A DNA stretch of 64,000 bases, from positions 186,001-250,000 of the forward strand of contig NZ_VJZZ01000006.1 of assembly GCF_009659535.1 (NCBI RefSeq). Reading direction: 5' to 3'. The translations under genes were made by a program, and so were the position numbers. Below the pieces are notes generated by a model. That model searched no databases and was not told the origin of the DNA. It worked only from the letters and a program-made list of their open reading frames with translations. This document shows positions 19,071-27,436 of the stretch, in pieces. Source of the stretch: Aggregicoccus sp. 17bor-14 (GTDB lineage: Bacteria; Myxococcota; Myxococcia; Myxococcales; Myxococcaceae). Position 1 is the stretch's first letter; each line of letters starts with the position of its first letter.

Positions 19071-19748
19071 ATGTCCCGCCACTTCGACCTCGCGCTTCCC
19101 GCCCACCTCATCGGCGAGCCCGCCCGCGCCCACATGCTCACCCGCCTGCTCGACGGCGCGGCGCGCACTGCCGGAGAGCTCGCGCGCGAGGCCGGCATCA
19201 CCCCGCAGACCGCGAGCGCGCACCTCGCCCAGTTGCTCGAGGGAGGCCTCGTGCAGGTGGCCGCGCAGGGCCGCCACCGCTACTACCGGCTCGCGGGCCC
19301 CGAGGTCGCGCGCGCGCTGGAAGCACTCAGCCTCCTCACCCCCGCGGCCCGCGCCGCCGCGCGCGTGCCCGAGCCCCTGCGCTTCGCGCGCACCTGCTAC
19401 GACCACCTCGCGGGGAAGCTCGCCGTGGACCTCGTCGGCGCGCTGGAGCGCAAGGGGCACCTCGCCGGCGGCGAGGATGCCTACGCGCTCACTGCGGAGG
19501 GCGAGCGCTACTTCGCGCACCTCGGCGTGGACCTGGAGCGGCTCGCGCGCGGCAAGCGCGCCTTCGCGAGGCCCTGCCTCGACTGGAGCGAGCGCAGGCC
19601 GCACCTCGCAGGCGCGCTGGGCGCCGCGCTCGCCGAGTGCCTCTTCGAACGCAAGTGGGTGGCGCGCGCACCGGAGGGACGCGGCGTGCGGCTCACCGTC
19701 ACGGGTCGGCAGGGCTTCGAGCGCGACCTCGGGCTCGCCTGGGCATGA
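19071..19748 (+). CDS. ArsR-family winged-helix regulator
   Basis: This 225-residue protein has an N-terminal ArsR-type winged helix: AHMLTRLLDGAARTAGELAREAG, recognition region ITPQTASAHLAQLLEGGLV, and the wing RHRYYRLAGPEV. The C-terminal 130 residues are longer than in minimal ArsR repressors, without the CxC metal motif, so metal sensing is unlikely. A single Cys pair in FARTCYDHLAG and ARPCLDW could matter for sensing but this is inference. It is divergent from the flavin reductase-like gene; the shared 87-bp gap is the expected operator region. Confidence 0.82.
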   Translation: MSRHFDLALPAHLIGEPARAHMLTRLLDGAARTAGELAREAGITPQTASAHLAQLLEGGLVQVAAQGRHRYYRLAGPEVARALEALSLLTPAARAAARVPEPLRFARTCYDHLAGKLAVDLVGALERKGHLAGGEDAYALTAEGERYFAHLGVDLERLARGKRAFARPCLDWSERRPHLAGALGAALAECLFERKWVARAPEGRGVRLTVTGRQGFERDLGLAWA

Positions 19749-19755
19749 CCCGGGG

Positions 19756-20658
19756 TCACTCCGTGCGGAATGGCCGCAGCTCCTCCTCGAGCCAGTCGCG
19801 CAGCGCGCACACCTTGGGGTGGCTGCGATTGCCCGTGCGGTAGACGAGGTCATAGCCGCGCTCGGCCGTGAGCCGCAGCTGCGGGAAGGGCGCGACGAGT
19901 CGCCCCGCGGCGATGTCGTCCGCCACCAGCGCGCTGCGCCCCAGCGCAACGCCCTCGCCGCGGATGGCCGCGTCGATGGCCATGCTGCCGTGGCTGTAGG
20001 CAGGACCCCTGCCGTGGCGCGCCCGGTCGACTCCCGCCAGGGCGAGCCACTGCTCCCAGTTCGCGAGCATGCGGTCCTCGTGCAGCAGCGTGCAGCGCAC
20101 GAGGCTCGCGGGGGAGGGCAGCGCGCCGTGCTGCGCGAGGTAGGCCGGGCTGCACACCGGCGTCACCGTCTCCTGGAGAATGCGCTCGGAGAGCGCGCGC
20201 CGGTAGGGACCGTTGCCGTAGCGGATGGCAGCGTCGACCTGGCCGTCGTTCAGGTCCACCTCGGCGTCCGTCACGTCCAGGTGGATGTCGAGCTCAGGGT
20301 GGCGGGCCTGCAGCCGGTGCAGGCGCGGGGCGAGCCACTTGCTCGCGAACGAGATGCTGGTGCTGATGGTGAGGCGCGACACGCGGTCCTGGGTGCGGAG
20401 GCGCTCGGCCTCGCGCGTGAGCTCCCCGAGTACGCGGGTGACGGCCACGAGCAGCTCCGCGCCCGCCTCGGTGAGGACGAGCTGGCGCGTGAGCCTGCGG
20501 AACAGCGCCACCCCGAGGTCCTCCTCGAGCGTCTTGATGTGCCGGCTCACGGCGCCGTGGGTGACGTGCAGCTCCTTCGCCGCCCGCGTCATGCTCAGCA
20601 GCCGGCCGGTGGCCTCGAAGGCGCGCAGGGTCTGCAGGGGCGGGAGGCGGTCGAACAT
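19756..20658 (-). CDS. LysR-family regulator (GcvA-like)
   Basis: This 300-residue LysR protein has a classic helix-turn-helix near residues 5-65 (LQTLRAFEATGRLLSMTRAA, HVTHGAVSRHIKTLEEDLGV) and a C-terminal effector domain with the WxxWL pattern of GcvA-type members (NWEQWLALAG). ATG at 20656-20658 gives the usual five to six residues before the HTH; another ATG at 20679 adds seven residues. A GTGAG-N5-CTCAC dyad with a T-N11-A box lies just upstream of the chosen start. It is divergent from a LysE-type exporter, the common pairing in which the regulator controls the exporter in response to an amino acid. Confidence 0.87.
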   Translation of the reverse strand: MFDRLPPLQTLRAFEATGRLLSMTRAAKELHVTHGAVSRHIKTLEEDLGVALFRRLTRQLVLTEAGAELLVAVTRVLGELTREAERLRTQDRVSRLTISTSISFASKWLAPRLHRLQARHPELDIHLDVTDAEVDLNDGQVDAAIRYGNGPYRRALSERILQETVTPVCSPAYLAQHGALPSPASLVRCTLLHEDRMLANWEQWLALAGVDRARHGRGPAYSHGSMAIDAAIRGEGVALGRSALVADDIAAGRLVAPFPQLRLTAERGYDLVYRTGNRSHPKVCALRDWLEEELRPFRTE

Positions 20659-20660
20659 GT

Positions 20661-20675
20661 GTGAGCCAGACTCAC
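20661..20675. promoter_or_regulatory. LysR box candidate (TGAG-N5-CTCA dyad)
   Basis: GTGAG and CTCAC arms flank a five-base spacer, and the inner bases give a T-N11-A LysR motif. The dyad sits in the 75-bp gap between the divergent LysR and LysE-type genes. If the longer LysR start at 20679 were used, the dyad would lie inside the coding region. Confidence 0.4.
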
Positions 20676-20733
20676 GCATCCTGTGACGACGAATGGTTTG
20701 TCGGCAAGGCCCGCGGCCTCACAGGCTTCAGGC

Positions 20734-21345
20734 ATGCGCTTCGACACCTGGCTCGTCTACCTCGTCGCCTGCATCGGCCTGTCGCTCACGCCGGGTCCCA
20801 ACAGCCTCCTCGTCCTCACGCACGGCGCGCTGCACGGGAGCCGCAAGACGCTGTTCACCGTCTTCGGGGGCGTGCTGGGCTTCGTGGGCATCATCGCGCT
20901 CTGCCTCTTCGGCATCGGGACGCTGGTGCGGGCGTCGGTGACGTGGCTCGTGGCGCTCAAGTGGATGGGCGGCGCCTACCTCGTGTGGCTCGGCATCCAG
21001 GTGTGGCGCTCTCCCGCCGTCGACACCGAGGTGCGTGCCGCGCCCACCGAGGCCCGGGGCGGGACGCTCTTCCGCCAGGGCTTCCTCTCGGCCGCGACCA
21101 ACCCCAAGGTCCTGCTCTTCTTCAGCGCCTTCCTCCCGCAGTTCATCGACCCGCACCGGGGCCTCGCGGCGCAGTTCGCGGCGCTGGCGGTGACCTACGC
21201 GGTGACGGAGTTTGCCGTCGAGTACGCCCTTGCGAGCGCCGCGGGCCGGGTGCGCCCCTGGCTCGCGCGCGTGGGCAAGCGCTTCAACCGGGTGTGCGGC
21301 GGCATCTTCGTCGCGTTCGGGGCGGCGCTTCCGCTGCACCCGTGA
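20734..21345 (+). CDS. LysE/RhtB-family amino acid exporter
   Basis: This 203-residue inner-membrane protein has the LysE-family opening (LACIGLSLTPGPNSLLVLTHG) with the conserved PGPN motif, a GGAYLVWLGIQ helix around residues 70-85, and the second conserved site AATNPKVLLFFSAFLPQF. About six hydrophobic segments fit the family. ATG at 20734 is preferred over an upstream start at 20683 because the family begins directly with the first helix. The divergent LysR regulator suggests ligand-controlled expression. The exported substrate, such as homoserine, threonine or lysine, cannot be inferred. Confidence 0.87.
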   Translation: MRFDTWLVYLVACIGLSLTPGPNSLLVLTHGALHGSRKTLFTVFGGVLGFVGIIALCLFGIGTLVRASVTWLVALKWMGGAYLVWLGIQVWRSPAVDTEVRAAPTEARGGTLFRQGFLSAATNPKVLLFFSAFLPQFIDPHRGLAAQFAALAVTYAVTEFAVEYALASAAGRVRPWLARVGKRFNRVCGGIFVAFGAALPLHP

Positions 21346-21404
21346 AGGGCCGTCCAGGAGGGCGTGCGGCTGGGCAGTGCAGGATGCGGTAGAACGCTGC
21401 AGCC

Positions 21405-22289
21405 ATGAGTCGCGAGAAGAACACCGCCTACCTGCTGAAGGTGCTCACCGGGACGCACGAGGCACGCACCCGGCAGCGGCTGCTCCGCATGGCTGCGCTC
21501 TGGGTGGCGCTGCTGGGACTCTTCAGCGCCTACTACTTCTATCTCGCGCGCACTGCTCCCGCGACCGGAGGCACGCAGCCCCTGGACGCCCACCGCGTGG
21601 AGCGCAGTGAGCGTCCCTCCACCCCACCTCGCCCGCTGATGGGCATGGCGGTAGCGGGCGGAATCTTCCTGCTCGTCCTCGGCAATGGCTTCGTGGTGGC
21701 AAAGCGGAGGCGCAGGGAGCGCTATCGCCAGCTCGCGCGGACGCTGCGCTCATCGGACGTCTTCGATGGCCTCTCGTACGTCCACAGCGAGATGCAGCGG
21801 ATGCGGCGCATCCCCGACCGCGATGCGTACGAAGCGCAGTCGCGAGCGCAGTTGTACGCGCTCTTCGGTGAAGAGGTGGCAGCCCGTCAGCAGCTGGATG
21901 CGGTGCGCTGGGAGGGGCGCGCTCCGCTCGTGCAGTCATGCCGGCTCAATGCCGAGCTGTGGATTGCACTGCTCTGCCAGCATGACCTCGCCGAGGCAGA
22001 GCGCCTCCACAGCGCGGTGCAGCGACTGTCCCAGGTGCCACCCTGGTGGCCCGGCGCCGGCGAGATGCGCATGGCCCTCCAGGTCCAGCGGGCGGCGATC
22101 GATGTCGCCGCTGGAAGGGCCGAGAGCGAACGCCTTCCAGTGCTCGAGCAGGGCCTGGAGGCGCATCACCCCTTCGTCCGTCTGCTCGCCGCATGGGGAC
22201 TCGCCCGCGGTCCGGTCCAGACCTCCGTGGACGCCGCTCGGCGAATCCTCCAGGAAGAGGCGCCCCACGCGAAAGGACTTCACGGATGA
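21405..22289 (+). CDS. Hypothetical two-helix membrane protein, 294 aa
   Basis: No family is recognised. The N-terminus is basic, then helix 1 spans about residues 28-48 (LWVALLGLFSAYYFYLA), a 35-residue loop follows, and helix 2 spans about 77-97 (MGMAVAGGIFLLVLGNGFVV). Next comes a KRRRRERYRQLAR basic stretch and a C-terminal cytoplasmic region rich in Ala/Glu/Leu helices that resembles degenerate TPR units (EEVAARQQLDAVRWEG, HDLAEAERLHSAV). Its stop overlaps the start of the next TPR-like gene (ATGA), so the pair is an operon. Codon use here looks slightly less GC3-extreme than in the neighbours. Confidence 0.7.
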   Translation: MSREKNTAYLLKVLTGTHEARTRQRLLRMAALWVALLGLFSAYYFYLARTAPATGGTQPLDAHRVERSERPSTPPRPLMGMAVAGGIFLLVLGNGFVVAKRRRRERYRQLARTLRSSDVFDGLSYVHSEMQRMRRIPDRDAYEAQSRAQLYALFGEEVAARQQLDAVRWEGRAPLVQSCRLNAELWIALLCQHDLAEAERLHSAVQRLSQVPPWWPGAGEMRMALQVQRAAIDVAAGRAESERLPVLEQGLEAHHPFVRLLAAWGLARGPVQTSVDAARRILQEEAPHAKGLHG

Positions 22290-22783
22290 CGGCCGCTGGT
22301 ACCGAATGGGAACAACGCATTGCAGCGCTGTGGGCTGCTCTCGATGAGATGCCACCACAGGACTTCCTTGCCCGGATGCGGGCACTCGCGGCAGAGGTCC
22401 CGGTGGGCAATGCGGTGGCGCTCTTCGAGCTCGCCTCCGCGCACGACTCCACGAGCCACGAGGCGGAGGCTGCGCCCTTGTATCGCCAGGCGCTCGCCGC
22501 GGGGCTCACGGGAATCCGGCGTCGGCGGGCCACGATTCAGCTCGCGAGCACGCTGCGCAACCTGGGACAGGTCGAGGAGAGCGTGGCGCTGCTCACCGAG
22601 GAGCGGGCCGCGGGCTCGGATGAGCTGGATGACGCGGTGAGTGCGTTTCTCGCGCTCGCGCTCGTGGAGGTGGGCCGAGAGCGCGAGGCGGTGGGGCTCG
22701 CGCTCGGGGCGCTCTCGCGGCACCTGCCGCGGTACAACCGCTCGCTGGCGCGGTATGCGCAAGCGCTCACGCGGAAGGCGTGA
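22286..22783 (+). CDS. Tetratricopeptide-repeat protein, 165 aa
   Basis: This 165-residue all-helical protein contains about three TPR-like pairs. The clearest are HEAEAAPLYRQALAAGLTGIRRRRATIQLASTLRNLGQ and EESVALLTEERAAGSDELDDAVSAFLALALVEVGRE. It resembles small tetratricopeptide (Tetratrico_5-like) proteins of Actinobacteria and Proteobacteria. There is no signal peptide. Translational coupling to the upstream membrane protein suggests they form a complex, with this protein on the cytoplasmic side. Function unknown. Confidence 0.72.
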   Translation: MTAAGTEWEQRIAALWAALDEMPPQDFLARMRALAAEVPVGNAVALFELASAHDSTSHEAEAAPLYRQALAAGLTGIRRRRATIQLASTLRNLGQVEESVALLTEERAAGSDELDDAVSAFLALALVEVGREREAVGLALGALSRHLPRYNRSLARYAQALTRKA

Positions 22784-22831
22784 CGTCTCTCGTCTGCTCA
22801 CTTTTCCAGGACGACGCAGCTTCGCCCGGCA

Positions 22832-22856
22832 CCCTCACCCAGGGGGAGAGGGAGGA
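22832..22856 (+). repeat. Dispersed CCCTCACCC hairpin repeat, copy 3 (short form)
   Basis: CCCTCACCC is followed directly by AGGGGGAGAGGGAGGAC. The left inner arm present in copies 2, 4 and 5 is missing, like copy 1. It sits between the convergent TPR gene and the response regulator gene. Confidence 0.6.
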
Positions 22857-22891
22857 CGCGGTGGGACCAGGCGGGGCTTCCGTGGCCCCTC

Positions 22892-23410
22892 CTACTTCGG
22901 CGCGTACTTGCTCAGCTTGCGCTGCAGGCTGCGGCGGTGCAGCCCGAGCCGGCGCGCCGCCTCGCTGATGCTTCCGTCGCAATCGGCGAGCACGCGCTGG
23001 ATGTGCTCCCACTCCACCTGCTCCAGCGACGGCGTCTCGATGCTCGCGGGCGCGGTCTGCCCTGCGAAGGCCGCGAGCAGCTCGTCCGCGTCCACCGGCT
23101 TCTGCAGGTAGCCCACCGCACCGAGCTTCGTCGCCTCGACTGCCGTGCCGATGCTCCCGTAGCCCGTGAGCACCAGCACCTGCGTGCCCGGGTCCTGCGC
23201 GCGCAGCTCCTTGAGCAGCTCCAGCCCGCTGCGCCCCGGCATGCGCAGGTCGATCACCGCGAGCTCCGGCGACTCCTCGTGTGCGAGCGAGAGCGCCTCG
23301 TCCGTGCTTCCTGCGCTGCGTACCTCGTAGCCCCGGTCGCGCAGCGCCCGCGCGAGCCGCTCGCGCAGGGGTGCATCGTCGTCTACCAGCAGCACGCTCG
23401 GCGCGCTCAT
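22892..23410 (-). CDS. regA: RegA/ActR-type response regulator
   Basis: This 172-residue regulator has a receiver at residues 1-115 (acidic pair Asp10/Asp11, phospho-acceptor Asp54, Lys104) and a short Fis-type helix-turn-helix at the C-terminus (SISEAARRLGLHRRSLQRKL). The HTH closely follows the RegA/PrrA/ActR consensus, a global redox regulator family in Proteobacteria that controls respiration and carbon or nitrogen use. Its ATG overlaps the stop of the cognate kinase gene (ATGA). The combination of RegA-like HTH, RegB-like kinase and tight coupling supports a redox-sensing pair. The gene symbol is by similarity. Confidence 0.85.
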   Translation of the reverse strand: MSAPSVLLVDDDAPLRERLARALRDRGYEVRSAGSTDEALSLAHEESPELAVIDLRMPGRSGLELLKELRAQDPGTQVLVLTGYGSIGTAVEATKLGAVGYLQKPVDADELLAAFAGQTAPASIETPSLEQVEWEHIQRVLADCDGSISEAARRLGLHRRSLQRKLSKYAPK

Positions 23411-24714
23411 GACGCGACCTCTGCTTCCTGCTCGGACGCGGGCAGCACCAGCGCCGCCGTGGTCCCCTCGCCCGGCCGCGAGCTGAGCTCCAGCGAGCCT
23501 CCGAGCTGCTCGAGCAGCGCGCGGGTGAGGAAGAGCCCGAGTCCCATGCCCTCGCCGGGGGCCTTCGTGGTGAAGAAGGGCTCGCCCGCGCGCGCGAGCG
23601 TCTCCGGGCTCATCCCGCGCCCCGAGTCCTGCACCGCCACCCGCAGCGCGCCGTCCACCCGCTCGGCGCTCACGCGCACCCTCGCCTCCGCGGGCGAGGC
23701 CTGCAGCGCGTTCTTCACCAGCCCGCGCAGCACCCGCGCGAGCGCCCGCGGCGGGCCGCGCACCGTCGCCTGCAGCGCGGGCCCCACGGGCCGCTCCACG
23801 CGCGCGGCCTCCGGCAGCTCCGCGAGCGCCGCCTCCACCCACGCGGCCACCGGCTGCTGCACGAAGGGCTCGCCGCTCAGCTGCCCTGCGTCCGCGGCCA
23901 TCTGCTGCAGGATGTCGCGGCAGCGCGCCACCTGCTGGCGGATGAGCTGCACGTCCTCTCGCGCGGGGCCACCCTCCAGCGCGCGCTCCAGTTCGCGGCT
24001 CGCGACGGCAATCGTGCCCAGGGGGCTCGCGAGCTCGTGCGCGGCGCCCGCGGCGAGCGTGGCGAGCGAGGCCACCTTGTCCTTGCGCGCGGACAAGCTC
24101 ACCGCGCGCGCCAGCTCCGCCTCGCGCGCGGCGAGCGCGCTGGTGACCCGCTGCACGAAGTGCACGATGAAGGCGCCGGCCACCGCGAACGCCACCCACA
24201 TGCCGTGCAGGTGCAGGCGCATCATCTCCGCATGCCCGGGCAGCTGGAGGCCGAAGGGCGCCGGGCGCTCCTGCAGCACGAAGAGCGAGGCGAAGGCGAG
24301 CAGCGTCGCGGCGAGCACCCCCCAGGCGAGGCGCGCGGGCAGCAGCACCGCGGCGAGCGCGATGTTCACCAGGTACAGCGTGGTGAAGGGGTTGAACGAG
24401 CCGCCCATGAGGAAGAGCAGCAGCGTGAGCACGGCGCAGTCCCACAGCATCACGCCCGCGAGCGTGCGCGCGGTGAGGTGAACCCTTCGCGGCAGCCACA
24501 CGCGCAAGAGCACCGTGCTCGCCGCCTCCAGCGCGAGCAGCGCCACCAGCGCGGTCAGGGGCAGCGCCACGCCGAGGCCCGCGTGCATCGCGAGCACCAG
24601 CAGCGCCTGACCCACCAGCGCCCAGCTGCGCAGGCGCAGGAACCAGCGCAGGTTGATGTGCATGCGCCCGGGGAGCGCGGCGGCAGGGGAGGGCGGAGGG
24701 GTCATCGTCGGCAC
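23407..24714 (-). CDS. regB: RegB/PrrB-type redox sensor histidine kinase
   Basis: This 435-residue kinase has six predicted membrane helices in residues 25-190. Between helices 3 and 4 is GGSFNPFTTLYL, the GGxxNPF element linked to quinone sensing in RegB. The H-box is AAGAAHELASPLGTI with His226, and QQVARCRDIL carries Cys265 in the position of the redox-active cysteine of RegB. The ATPase domain has LVKNALQAS, DSGRGM and GMGLGLF. It is the first gene of the pair and is directly coupled to the RegA-like regulator. It should sense the quinone pool or oxygen-linked redox state at the inner membrane. Confidence 0.87.
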   Translation of the reverse strand: MPTMTPPPSPAAALPGRMHINLRWFLRLRSWALVGQALLVLAMHAGLGVALPLTALVALLALEAASTVLLRVWLPRRVHLTARTLAGVMLWDCAVLTLLLFLMGGSFNPFTTLYLVNIALAAVLLPARLAWGVLAATLLAFASLFVLQERPAPFGLQLPGHAEMMRLHLHGMWVAFAVAGAFIVHFVQRVTSALAAREAELARAVSLSARKDKVASLATLAAGAAHELASPLGTIAVASRELERALEGGPAREDVQLIRQQVARCRDILQQMAADAGQLSGEPFVQQPVAAWVEAALAELPEAARVERPVGPALQATVRGPPRALARVLRGLVKNALQASPAEARVRVSAERVDGALRVAVQDSGRGMSPETLARAGEPFFTTKAPGEGMGLGLFLTRALLEQLGGSLELSSRPGEGTTAALVLPASEQEAEVAS

Positions 24715-24779
24715 CGGCAGGCCTTCCGCCCCGTCATACCGCGTCCGGCGCCCCGCGCACCTGCGACCCGATGTCGCAG

Positions 24780-25556
24780 CTAGAGCGTGAAGCCCAGCGT
24801 GGTGCGCAGCTGGGTGTCCGCGCGGGGGATGGTGGCGGGCGGGCGGCTGTCGTAGGTGGCGGTGAAGCTCACGGCGAGGCTCAGGTGCTTGTTCGCCTTC
24901 ACCACGAAGGAGGTCTCGTTGAGCAGGCGCAGGTCAGCGGGCAGGTCCACGCGCGGCTGCACGTAGAAGGTCTCCACCAGGCTCACGTTCTCGCCCAGCA
25001 CCCACTTGCCCAGCCCGTAGCTGGACAGGCGCAGGGCCGTGCTGCGCTCGCCCGCGTCCACCTGCGCGTCATTCGCGAGCCGCTCGCGCTCGAACATCAC
25101 CGCGAGCCCGCCCGTCAGCTGCAGCCGCTCGGCCGTGAGCAGGCGCACCCGGGGCCCGGCGCCCAGCAGCATGCGCAGCTGCAGGCGGCGGAAGGCGTCG
25201 TACTCGTGCTGGGCGAAGGCCTCCGCCGCCCAGCGCTCGGAGAGCTGCTGGCGGCCGCGCAGGTGCTCCAGCGTGCGCGCGAGGATGCGCTCGCCGTTGC
25301 TCTTGCCGTACTCGCCGCGCACCACCCCCAGCAGCGCCTCGCGCTCGGTGCGGTACTGACCCACCAGGGAGCCGCGCGCGGAGAACAGGTCGTTGGCGCC
25401 CGTGCGCCACTCCACCGAGACCTCGCCGCTGGCGGAGGGGCCCAGGGGCGCCTCCTCGGTGAAGAGCGACTGGACGTTGACGATCTGCGCGCGAGCAGCC
25501 GGGGCCGCGAGCACGAGGGCGAGCAGGGCGAGAGGCGGGAGGGAGCGGGGAGCCAC
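24780..25556 (-). CDS. DUF481-like outer-membrane beta-barrel candidate
   Basis: This 258-residue protein begins with a Sec signal peptide (PLALLALVLAAPAARAQ). The mature part is a series of alternating strands typical of a small barrel (GEVSVEWRTGANDLFSARGSLVGQYRT, YVQPRVDLPADLRLLNETSFVVKANKHLSLAVSFTATYDSRPP), ending in LRTTLGFTL with a terminal aromatic-x-hydrophobic pattern as expected for BAM substrates. It resembles DUF481 proteins (YdiY-like) induced in envelope or acid stress. A GTG start at 25554-25556 is chosen because it sits directly before the signal peptide; no ATG fits. Confidence 0.7.
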   Translation of the reverse strand: MAPRSLPPLALLALVLAAPAARAQIVNVQSLFTEEAPLGPSASGEVSVEWRTGANDLFSARGSLVGQYRTEREALLGVVRGEYGKSNGERILARTLEHLRGRQQLSERWAAEAFAQHEYDAFRRLQLRMLLGAGPRVRLLTAERLQLTGGLAVMFERERLANDAQVDAGERSTALRLSSYGLGKWVLGENVSLVETFYVQPRVDLPADLRLLNETSFVVKANKHLSLAVSFTATYDSRPPATIPRADTQLRTTLGFTL

Positions 25557-25661
25557 GCGCGGCGCTCTAGCAGGGCCTGCCGGGAGCGCCAAGACGTGTG
25601 GTGGTGAGCAGCGCCCGGGCCGCGGGGCTGCCTTGCCGCCCGCCGTGGCTAGCTTCGCGGA

Positions 25662-26906
25662 ATGAACCGATTCTCTGCGTTCCTCCTCGGCGGCGCGCTC
25701 CTGCTCGCCTGTCGGTCGGAGGAGGGGAGCGTGCAGTACCTGGCAGATGCGGAAGTGCCGTCCTCCGGGCCGGGCTTCTGGCTCGCGCTGGAGGAGGCCA
25801 CGTCCGCAGTGGGGGAGCCCGGGCACCGGGTGGACCTCATCGAGAACGGACGCGTCTTCGACGTGATGGTGGAGGAGATCAAGAAGGCGCAGTCCTCCGT
25901 CAACATCGTCGCCTACATCTGGCGCCCCTCGCACCCCTCCGACCGCCTCATCGAGGCGCTCGCGGAGCGCACCCGCGCGGGCGTCACCTGCCGCGTCATC
26001 GCGGACAAGATCGGCAGCACGAAGTTCGAGGAGGAGGTGAAGCCCCGGCTCGAGCAGATCGGCTGCGGGGTGAAGGTGTTCAACAAGCCGGGCGACGGCG
26101 AGCGCGACTTCTCCAGCCGCAACCACCGCAAGCTGCTCATCGTGGACGGCAAGGTGGGCGTCACCGGTGGCTTCGGCGTCTGGAAGAGCTGGGAGGGCAA
26201 CGGCCTCAGCGAGGAGGAGTGGCGCGACGAGCACGCGCGCGTCACCGGCGGCCCGGCGGTGCGCGCGATGCAGCTCGCCTTCACCGAGAACTGGCTCGAG
26301 GCCGGCGGAAAGCTGCTGCCCCCCGCGGCCTACCCCGAGCCCGAGCCGGACCCGAGCGGCACCGCGAAGGCCACCTTCGTCGCGTCCTCTTCCGAGGCCG
26401 GCGTGACCTACGGCGAGCGCATGAGCCAGGTGCTCTTCAGCGCGGCGCACAAGCGGCTGTGGATCTCCAACTCCTACTTCGTGCCCTCCGACGCGCTGGT
26501 GATGAAGCTGGAGCGCAAGGCGCAGGAGGGCGTGGACGTGCGCGTGCTCGCGCCGGGCCCCATCCACGACATCAAGCCCATCCGAGACGCGCAGCGCGGC
26601 ACCTACAAGAAGCTGCTCGCCGCCGGCGTGCGCATCTACGAGTACCAGCCCTCGATGATGCACGCGAAGACCATCCTCGTGGACGACGCGGTCATCGCCG
26701 TGGGCAGCAACAACCTGGACCCCTACTCGATGGAGAAACTCGAGGAGGGCTCGCTCGTGGTCGAGGATCCGGCCGTGGCGGCGCGCCTCGCGCAGGTGTT
26801 CCAGCAGGACCTCACCCACGCGAAGGAGATCCACCCCGGCGACCCCGAGTCGCACAGCCCCTGGTACAGCTTCCTGCGCAAGGCCATCTGGTGGGTGGTG
26901 GATTAG
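25662..26906 (+). CDS. Phospholipase D-family lipoprotein (cardiolipin synthase-like)
   Basis: This 414-residue protein has a lipobox (GALLLAC, Cys17) and two HKD motifs: His155-x-Lys157-x4-Asp162 in NHRKLLIVDG, and His334-x-Lys336-x4-Asp341 in MHAKTILVDD, followed by GSNNLDP. The two-motif architecture and length match bacterial cardiolipin synthase/PLD transphosphatidylases. However, a lipoprotein anchor replaces the usual N-terminal membrane helices, so it probably faces the periplasm or cell surface. A phospholipase or nuclease activity against foreign membranes or DNA is possible in a predator. A tyrosine-kinase-independent stand-alone gene, divergent from the beta-barrel gene. Confidence 0.85.
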   Translation: MNRFSAFLLGGALLLACRSEEGSVQYLADAEVPSSGPGFWLALEEATSAVGEPGHRVDLIENGRVFDVMVEEIKKAQSSVNIVAYIWRPSHPSDRLIEALAERTRAGVTCRVIADKIGSTKFEEEVKPRLEQIGCGVKVFNKPGDGERDFSSRNHRKLLIVDGKVGVTGGFGVWKSWEGNGLSEEEWRDEHARVTGGPAVRAMQLAFTENWLEAGGKLLPPAAYPEPEPDPSGTAKATFVASSSEAGVTYGERMSQVLFSAAHKRLWISNSYFVPSDALVMKLERKAQEGVDVRVLAPGPIHDIKPIRDAQRGTYKKLLAAGVRIYEYQPSMMHAKTILVDDAVIAVGSNNLDPYSMEKLEEGSLVVEDPAVAARLAQVFQQDLTHAKEIHPGDPESHSPWYSFLRKAIWWVVD

Positions 26907-26909
26907 CGC

Positions 26910-27335
26910 TCAGGCCAGGAAGCGCGCGCGGTGCTCGGGAGCCGGGATGGGGCAGGTGTCGTGCCGGCCGAAGACGCGGTAGCGCAAGCGCGCGAAGGCG
27001 TCGTACGCGAGGTCTCGCAGTGGGCGCGGCACCACTCGCAGCAAGGCGGCCGCGCGCCACGCACCTCCGAGGTAATGCGCCACCCGCAGCGCCCCACTGC
27101 TGCGCACGTGCACGCGCTCCTCGCCGGCAGCGGCCCCCGGCTCTACCAAGATGAGCGAGTCCACCTGGCGAAGCTGCGGGTGGCGCTCGAGCACCCCGCG
27201 CGCGAACTCCCCCTGCAGCGGCGCGAAGCGCAGGCGGGCGTGGCGGTCGCGCGCGAGCACGAACTGCACCGCGCGGTCGCAGAAGCCGCACAGGCCGTCG
27301 TAGAGCAGCACCGGGGTGTCGGAGTCGGGGGACAT
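26910..27335 (-). CDS. DUF393 (DCC family) thiol-disulfide oxidoreductase-like protein
   Basis: This 141-residue protein has the family-defining opening VLLYDGLCGFCDRAVQFVLARD with the DxxCxxC motif, and a conserved RFAPLQ element about 20 residues later. The HYLGGAWRAAALLRVVPRPLRDLAYD region is typical. DCC proteins are thought to have thiol-disulfide oxidoreductase activity, but substrates are not defined. It ends three bases after the stop of the convergent PLD gene. Start ATG at 27333-27335 places the motif about ten residues in, as is usual; an ATG at 27396-27398 exists but adds a basic, unconserved extension. Confidence 0.82.
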   Translation of the reverse strand: MSPDSDTPVLLYDGLCGFCDRAVQFVLARDRHARLRFAPLQGEFARGVLERHPQLRQVDSLILVEPGAAAGEERVHVRSSGALRVAHYLGGAWRAAALLRVVPRPLRDLAYDAFARLRYRVFGRHDTCPIPAPEHRARFLA

Positions 27336-27391
27336 AGCGTCGCTGTCTCGAAGACTAACGCTCAATCGGCGCGTGCGCTCTCGGCGTCTAT

Positions 27392-27427
27392 CCCTCACCC
27401 TGGCCCTCTCCCAGAGGGAGAGGGGAC
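27392..27427 (+). repeat. Dispersed CCCTCACCC hairpin repeat, copy 4
   Basis: The element reads CCCTCACCCT-GGCCCTCTCCC-AGA-GGGAGAGGGGAC, close to copy 2. It lies between the DUF393 gene and the stop of the DUF2252 gene, ten bases beyond that stop. Confidence 0.8.
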
Positions 27428-27436
27428 TGCCTCGCC

